Positions 57,387 through 64,000 of a stretch of DNA of 64,000 bases are shown one piece after another (within the stretch, counting starts at the first letter, position 1; each line of letters opens with the position of its first letter). The stretch spans positions 23,250,921 through 23,314,920 of the forward strand of contig OZ005601.1 in NCBI GenBank assembly GCA_963930655.1, given 5' to 3'. The DNA comes from Myrica gale. Taxonomy: Eukaryota; Streptophyta; Magnoliopsida; Fagales; Myricaceae. The notes beneath the pieces are model-generated. The model was not told where the DNA came from and did no database searches. It saw only the letters and a list, made by a program, of their open reading frames with translations. Both the position numbers and the translations under genes were made by a program.

Positions 57387-60300
57387 GGGATTCTTGATCG
57401 CTGACTACGAGAATGGAGAAGATTGGTGCATTAAATAGGCACTTGCGGACTCCAAATATATATTAGTTGGATTTTAATTGTGACTTGGATTCCCCGTCTG
57501 TGTCTGTGCCACATGTTGCGGGGATGTTTTGGCTTTGGCCTCTCCATTGCTTGGACACGCGTTTCCAAGTGCTCCGATTAAAAATTTTTAGACTTCCGAT
57601 ATTACGGTGCTGCCTTCTCCGAAGATATCCGCCAATTCTGTCGGTTAGTTTATTTTAGACCCGGTCTGAACTAGTGTTTGTCACCACCCATGGGCCACAC
57701 CGGACGAGCCGGTTCATCTTCTCTTGGAGTATGTTTTTAATTTGATTATATCACTATACTACCAACTGCATTTTTTTTCCTTCAAGTCTAATTCATATCC
57801 AGATGAGGAAACATAAATATTTTCTTAAATTCCTTTGGCAGGGAAGTTTTAATAATTATTGTGGGACATGAGTGATATAATATTACGGCCTAGACCGATC
57901 TAATTGAGGTGCATTGGTTCAACTTGGTGCATGCTTCCTCGGTTCTGGCCGCCCAAAACAGGTTTACCTCTGGAGCCCAGACAGCCGCAAAACCACGGTA
58001 TAGAAAAGATTGCTGACTCTAACCCTAACTGGCAGGGCAGGCCAAATATATATTAAATATGGACATAAATTAATCGGTCACGGAACTCCGTATAATAAAA
58101 TATATATAGTTGTGTTTCTCCCTTATTTGTACATGCACCACCTAACTAGAATGAACCTCGTAGGCATGTTTGTGTTTATCTTTAACGAAGGATCAAGCAA
58201 TTGTGTATTAAAAAAGGAAGTTCTTCATGGTCTGCTATCACGTTGTTCTTCCCATAATTAATCAATTTTCTTCTCATTTATCCTCAGCAATTATTTGTAA
58301 CCTGATCACAGAAGATATAAAAATAATAAGTTGACATTTCTCTTTAATGACTAATTACTTTTGAGTTTAAGTTTTGGTGCTTAATTTTATTGGAGGTCCC
58401 CAAAAAGATATATAAATCTTCTTATATATATGTTCAAAATATCACTAGATTTCTCTCATTACGATTTGGATAAGTTTCTATATATATTAGTTTCATGATG
58501 TGCATAAGGATATTATAATTGCCTTGGACGCCCTAACATTTGGGTTCGTTTCCTTTACGTCTGATCAATGCCAAATATTTTAATTAAGCTCGCCTCGAAC
58601 ACACAAATATATCGTAGCCCATTAGTACTTATTTGGGATTATTTGCATAGAATTGGAGTGCAAGCTGTCTGCATTACTTCCCAAACACATGAATCCTAAA
58701 AACCTAGGCCAAAAGAATTAAACTATGGATATGAAAGATACGCTGGTTAAATTTAGAAAAGGTGTGCACTGTGCAGAAGCCGAAAACAGACGGCAAAATA
58801 GTGCCAAGAAAGCAGAAAAGCCCTGGTGCATGGTATATGGTTCGGGTGGTGCTCTACGGTCCGCATGATCTCCTTCGATGAAGGTCCGGGAGGCGGCGGA
58901 AAAGAAAGAAAAGTAAAAGTTTGATGGGTCCCAGAGCCGCTGCATTCTAGGAATACAACTGTATTACGATTAGCAATATCTGATATCGATGGTGAGGTGA
59001 TCAGAGCGGCGATTGGTTGGATTTGCTTAACACGATGACTAATTGATGATACACCGGGCGCTTTTAGATATGCATAAAAGCTGATGTTAAAAGTATTGGG
59101 ATTTGTTCCACGTCGGTTGTGGAAAGAGTCGGTGATCAGTTTATAAGTGTGAAAGAAAATTTTGAGAAATTATTGGGGTTTATTCCACATCGATTGTAAA
59201 AGTAGTTGATGCTCTGTTTTTAAGTACGAGAGAAAAACTCACCTCTTAAATTAACTTTTATAGTTAAAAAATTCCAAGACCACCTACCACAAAACTAAAG
59301 ACGTGAGTCGTGAGCGCACTCCCAATTTAAGGTAGTTGAATGTGAGTCAGGGCTTAATTGGGGCGTCAGCAACACGATTGGTGCTGTGTCCGTTGTACCG
59401 CTTCCACTCCCACTCCCACTCCCACTCCCACTAAATTTGTCTTAAGCTGATCTTTTTTCCTCCTGATGCGACCTGAACAGAATGTTTCGTGTTTGGTTCC
59501 TAAGCTAACAGTGGTCTGTAATGGGGATTCGCGTCTTCTTCGCTGTTACTTTTGGTTTTGTATGTTTAAAGGTACGTAGGATTTTTTTTCTCTTTCTAAA
59601 TACTTAGGATTTTTTTATCACAGCAATCAGGTGTCGGCCGCGGGCGCCATCTTATTTCCACATGATTCTCGAGCTCCTTCATGCCGCATGCGGGTTAGAA
59701 AACTTCCACGGCTGGGAACTAAACCTGTTTTGTTATGAAGAAATTTTGCTGTAACTTAATTACAAGACAATAGAGACACCTTTTTTTTCTCTCGTATGAA
59801 TGCTGGGAGAAACCAGGATTAAATTTGAAGAGAGTAAACTCTTAAGATAAAATGATAAAACAAATTCATACGGTTACCCAAAAAAAAATGTCTTAGTCAT
59901 GCAACAAATAATATATGACTATTCATTGGAATGGCATGTATGCATTTCATAATTAAAACTTGGAATGACATTTTAACTAGTGACTTCTATTGTCTAGCAA
60001 ACAAACAAAGGGAAAGTAAAGATTAAACTTTGCAAATACGCAGTAACCTATCTCAGAACAACTATATAATCTAAAGAAAATCTTCTGAAACCAAACGTTA
60101 GCCCGGATCTAATACATTCGTTAAAATGGGTATTTCTCCACGTTTGGAATTTGCTTTAGATACCTGCTCTAGGAAAATGAGAAAGAATCTCCAATTTTCA
60201 AGGCCGGACAACCTCTAGTACTCCCAATTGCAACAGGCCCACATAACTCATTGGGAGCAATGGGCGTTAACGCACTTTTGAACCATTTGCTTGGCGTCCC

Positions 60301-60844
60301 TGATTCCGCCTCTGCCTGCATGCCCGTTTCTATGCACAAGTAAAGGTAAATTGCATATCTAATGTCAACCACCTCAGGTGGCGTAGTACTGTGCGGACTG
60401 TGACTAGCTAAGATCTAAGATTAGCTCCTTCGAATCATCTCCGGCCGACCTTTCAGCTGAGGAAAAGCGTGATATACGTCCTCCATTTTCCAATGCTTTC
60501 TTGCAGAGTTATATATATATATATATATAATTTGTCCGTTATTCTAACTCTTCGCATGATATTAAAAAACAGAAGCGTCCACTTTTCGAGAAAAATAAAC
60601 CGCATGAATCCCACTACCAGAAACGTTCGATGCTTAATTTGTTTTGATGGGCCTTTTATAAGTAATTAATTTTTACCCCAAACATATTATAGGAATCGAG
60701 CCAGTAATATATAGTTTAACAATTACTTGTTATCCCACTCAAAATTAATTTTCTTTAGTTATACTCGAATATCCATGCACTCTTATTTTGTGTTGGTGCA
60801 AAAATTAATTGGAATGACGTGTATTGCAATTTATAAGTGTATTA
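57387..60844. other. intergenic DNA with small repeats
   Basis: No gene recognised. It contains an imperfect doublet (about 59094-59170 and 59171-59250; gggatttgttccacgtcggt and gggtttattccacatcgatt), a (CCCACT)n microsatellite at 59403-59431 and an (AT)n run at about 60510-60530. Short frames at 57467, 58010, 58718 and 60169 have no recognisable motif. Confidence 0.5.
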
Positions 60845-61075
60845 TATTAGAGATAATATCATAATCAATCTATAAGATATGATATTGTCGTATTAGAGAT
60901 TCAATTTTAATACGAGATATTGTCAAAATCTCAAAAATTCAAATTAATGTAGGAATTTTGTATCTTCTCTATAAATATGAGATTCTGACAATATCTCGTA
61001 TTAAAATTGAATCTCTGATATCCGTTATAATATATATTAAATTTTGTAGATTGATTATAATATTAATCTCTAATA
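60845..61075. mobile_element. AT-rich foldback MITE
   Basis: The left arm TATTAGAGATAATATCATAA and inverted right arm TATTAGAGATTAATATTATA open long inverted repeats. An inner, nearly exact inverted pair contains agagattcaattttaatacg and gagatattgtc. tatta flanks both sides (60840-60844 and 61076-61080), but the low complexity makes this duplication weak evidence. Superfamily undetermined. Confidence 0.7.
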
Positions 61076-61080
61076 TATTA

Positions 61081-61656
61081 GACAAATACAATAATGGAAT
61101 ATATCCAACAATTATGCAATGAATCAAGTTATCTACACCACTTAGTTATGTAGTCTTTCACATTAACATATAATGTGCACATTCCATTAAATGGACATAA
61201 ATTTTATCACATACGTGAAAGAATGTTAAGGATTAAATCTTAATTAAAGATATAAAATACAATTAAATTATATAGTTTAAATACTACATTAATAAGAATA
61301 GATAGTTAAAGAGTGTGAGGTTGATGTTTCCTATTCTTACAAGACGTCAGTCTCCTGCAGCCATCAACACATTGAACTAGAACAGAGTAGTGACCGGTAA
61401 AAGCAATACCCAAAAATTAGGCAAGGATTTCATACTTATTTCCAACTTTAAGAAAGGAAAGAAAAAGAAAAAAAAAAAGACCAATCGAGAAAGTCTTACT
61501 AACAAATGAAATTAACAGAAACCTAAAGTAGTTCAGGCAGAGTAATATGCAGACCGCATTTACAAAAGTTATGTTCATGTTGTAAAAAAGGGTAGGATTC
61601 TAGTAGAATTGTGAATATTTATGTAAAATAGTGTTTTTATAAGTGTTTGTATAAAG
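61081..61656. other. intergenic DNA, nothing recognised
   Basis: AT-rich, no gene or named repeat. Confidence 0.5.
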
Positions 61657-62014
61657 TAGTGGTGAGCAAAAAACTCGTGACCCGACGACTCGAACCGCCC
61701 CGACCTGTTTCGGACCCGATCGGGGCGAGTTTAGGCGGGTTCGGGTTTGGGTTTGTATGTAAAGAAAAATCGATTTTCGGGTTCGGGTATAGTAACAAAC
61801 CCGACCTATAACCCGAACCCGAAAATCTAATGCCCTCAGTTGAGATCGGGGGGTCAAAAAACTCGTGACCCAACGATCCGAACCGGACCGACCCGTTTCC
61901 GATCCGATATTTTCGAGTTTATGGGGGTTCGGGTTCTGGTTTATATATGAGGAAAACTGAATTTTCGGGTTCAGGTTAAAATTTTCAAACCCGAACCCGG
62001 TTTGCCCACCCCTA
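61657..62014. mobile_element. hAT-type MITE with an internal duplication
   Basis: The left end TAGTGGTGAGCAAA pairs with the inverted right end TAGGGGTGGGCAAA. The flanks gtataaag (61649-61656) and gtgtaaag (62015-62022) agree at 7 of 8 positions. Inside, aaaaaactcgtgaccc occurs at about 61669 and 61856, so the interior is an imperfect tandem duplication of about 187 bp rich in gggttcggg motifs. No coding capacity. Confidence 0.85.
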
Positions 62015-63750
62015 GTGTAAAGGATAGAGAAAGATGATTCGATATAATTGTTTAATAAAAAAGTATTGGAATTAGATGAAAAAAATATAGAGACAGAAAA
62101 TTTGTGTTAAATAAAAAAGTAAAAAGTTGTTAGAGATTGTGTTAAATGTTTTTATATTTGTGTTTGAATTCTTTAAAATGTTGTGGGATAATTTTGTAAA
62201 TTCATTTAAATTATAAAAAAACTTGAAAAGTAACGTGCCACTCTTTTTTTTTTGGACCAATCTGATTTTGGCATGCTGCACCACGCGAAACCAAACAACT
62301 GGTTGAGACGTACAGGACCAAAGCACAGCAGCCATCAGGTAGATTGGTAAACGTCAAGATCACCCACGAGTGCAGTGAGAATCTTCAAGATACTCCTCTC
62401 TTTCTCCGTCCCTACTCCACAGGTGACAGGACATTGCTTTGTGCGCTCCCAAAGATTCGCATCGCGTGGTCTGTCATATGTATATGTCTCTCAGTATCTG
62501 CAGATTCCTAAACTTAAAAAAACATTTTCAAAAGATAGCCTCGTAAAGTGGTGTCTAAAGTCCACAAAATTAGTAAAATACACAAAAGAGGGCTTCAATT
62601 TTCCTTTTGTTAAAAACTTTGTGACAAAAAATAATAGGATATTTCAAGGCAGTCTTCGTTTTCTATACGTTTTTCTTTGGTATTTTTCGACCAGTCCAAA
62701 TTCCAATGACTCCAGACTCCAGTCTTGTACTACTTTAATAAAAAAACAAAAACAAGCAGCCAAAAAGAAAAAAAAAGAGTGAGTTGTGCCTCATATTTTG
62801 GCCCTGGTAGGAAGTGACCGAGCCAGCGATATAATTAATGGAGGACAAATTTCTAAGAAAATTCAAACGAGTTAACTTCGACTGCTTGAGCTTAAGAGGG
62901 ACAGACTGAAATTCAATGGATATTAAAGGGACAAGCTTTAAAAAATAAAAATAAAAATAAAAAAATTTTGAGGAGCCAACCGGGGCAATGACCCCGGTTT
63001 GCCCCCTTGCCTCAGCCTGTGCTCGTAGGATTGTGGTTGGGTCCGTCCCGTATTTTTTTTGTTTGTACACGGCTCCCCTAGTCGAATCTAATTAAGGAGA
63101 GATTAATCATTGCAATTAGTAATTAGTCCACCCATGTAGTAATTAATGCGCAGCTTAAGAATTTCTATTTCACCCGCTTCCTAATGAGGTCGACCTATAC
63201 CACCTATATATGCTATACTATTATCTCTTATTCTTTCCATAGATTTAAGGGAGTCTATATTTCAAAAGTTTCCTATTGTAGAAATCTACAATAGACAATG
63301 TTTCTATATCTCCATTCATCCTTAAACAAGGAAAGTGTGATATCATGTATGTGAAACAGATCACGGTGGATATTTTCTCCCCTTTTTTTCTTTCTCCGAC
63401 ATAGCATAGTGTGTTTGGTTATCGAAATATCTGAAGTAAACCAATTAGGCTTGGAATCCATGGCCGGATTGCAAACTTCACCGAGGTCTGAAACTTCTCC
63501 ATCATGTTCGATCGGCCCGTCTATTTATCACACAAATGTGCACGTTCCAAACAAGAATAGACTAAACGCCAAACGGTGGTGTAGTTTCCTATCCTAATAA
63601 TTGCAACAAGTGGTGTATCTAGGATATAAAATGAGTGGATCGAATTTATAAGAGAAAATGAACAAAAAAAAATCACATAATGTAAAAAAGTGTCTTAAAA
63701 TTACAATATTGCAAATTAAGAACTAAAAACATTAAAATAATAAAATACAC
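62015..63750. other. intergenic DNA, nothing firmly recognised
   Basis: No gene recognised. A 135-codon plus-strand frame (62375-62782) ends in poly-A-like sequence and has no motif. An (aaaaat)n-type run occurs at about 62941-62966, followed by an imperfect inverted ccggggcaa/ttgccccc stretch near 62980-63005. Confidence 0.45.
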
Positions 63751-64000
63751 TTACTGTGCGGATAATATGTGCGACACACTTTGTCCCAAAAGAAAACAAA
63801 TGCAATCTAAAACCGTTGTTAATCGAATGCGATAAGCATTCTCTTGCTCGTGCCCATGTGCGGATAATATGTGTGACACACTTTGTCGCTGATTCATGAG
63901 TGCTTCGTATTTTTGTCTAACTTCATTGTGAGCACTATCATGTCTGCCAACATGTTCATTAAATCTCTCCAGCGCCTTTTTCCAGTTATCAAATCCCTTA
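63751..64000 (-). pseudogene. hAT-type transposase N-terminal fragment (TTF/DUF4371 type), partial at right edge
   Basis: On the minus strand 82 codons are open from the window edge to a TAA at 63753-63751. KGFDNWKKALERFNEHVG, SAHNEVRQKYEALMNQRQS and ENAYRIRLTTVLDCICFLL match the segment between the TTF-type zinc finger and DUF4371 of plant hAT-type (zinc finger MYM-type-1-like) proteins. The expected continuation (RQGLAFRGHDE) is missing; instead QSVSHILSA appears a second time because a 31-bp stretch (63857-63887) is repeated at 63755-63785, 102 bp away and in frame. The gene continues beyond the window, so its completeness is unknown, but the early stop suggests a truncated copy. Confidence 0.75.

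Overview
This window is nuclear DNA of a flowering plant, most likely a eudicot. It is AT-rich and intron-bearing, and it is packed with plant-type transposons, an integrated plant pararetrovirus and pieces of plant-specific genes (LEUNIG, FAR1-RELATED SEQUENCE, ACD11-binding-partner, GRF zinc finger). The species cannot be named from the sequence. Only one gene looks complete and functional: a four-exon plant-type isoaspartyl peptidase/L-asparaginase on the minus strand (55487-57265). A second possible gene (5841-6509) is a small hydrophilic protein whose exon and preceding intron are tandemly duplicated. Most of the rest is layered mobile DNA.

Layout. 0.7-3.0 kb: an old, short Gypsy-type LTR element inserted in an (AT)n tract. 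5.8-6.5 kb: the duplicated-exon gene. 6.85-15.3 kb: exons of a LEUNIG-family corepressor on the minus strand; a 7.4-kb Copia element (7042-14433) sits inside one exon. 15.9-19.8 kb: a second, younger Copia element on the minus strand. 21.6-26.2 kb: GA-rich and AT-rich tandem repeats, then two diverged copies of a long repeat with clusters of TCGA-centred palindromes; one copy carries a hAT MITE. 26.5-29.2 kb: a Mutator-like element with a perfect 9-bp target duplication, carrying fragments of an ACD11-binding-partner gene and a GRF zinc-finger gene. 34.3-36.1 kb: a FAR1-related pseudogene. 36.4-38.7 kb: a hAT MITE split by a second gene-carrying Mutator-like element that holds the 5' end of ribosomal protein L11. 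38.9-47.7 kb: a heavily decayed, roughly unit-length pararetrovirus copy (Caulimoviridae, Petuvirus/Florendovirus-like) bracketed by TA repeats. 48-54.7 kb: a CACTA end, a MITE, a LINE RNase H fragment, an internally deleted hAT element and a Mutator-type foldback MITE. 55.5-57.4 kb: the asparaginase gene with a striking double hairpin just upstream. 57.4-64 kb: mostly intergenic DNA with two MITEs and the start of a hAT transposase fragment running off the right edge.

I see no tRNA, rRNA, CRISPR array or operon. I found no convincing new biological system. The most informative signals are the two gene-capturing Mutator-like elements with intact target duplications, the hairpin pair beside the asparaginase promoter, the palindrome clusters, and the nesting order of the elements. 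All calls come from reading the sequence and translations by eye; no database search was run.
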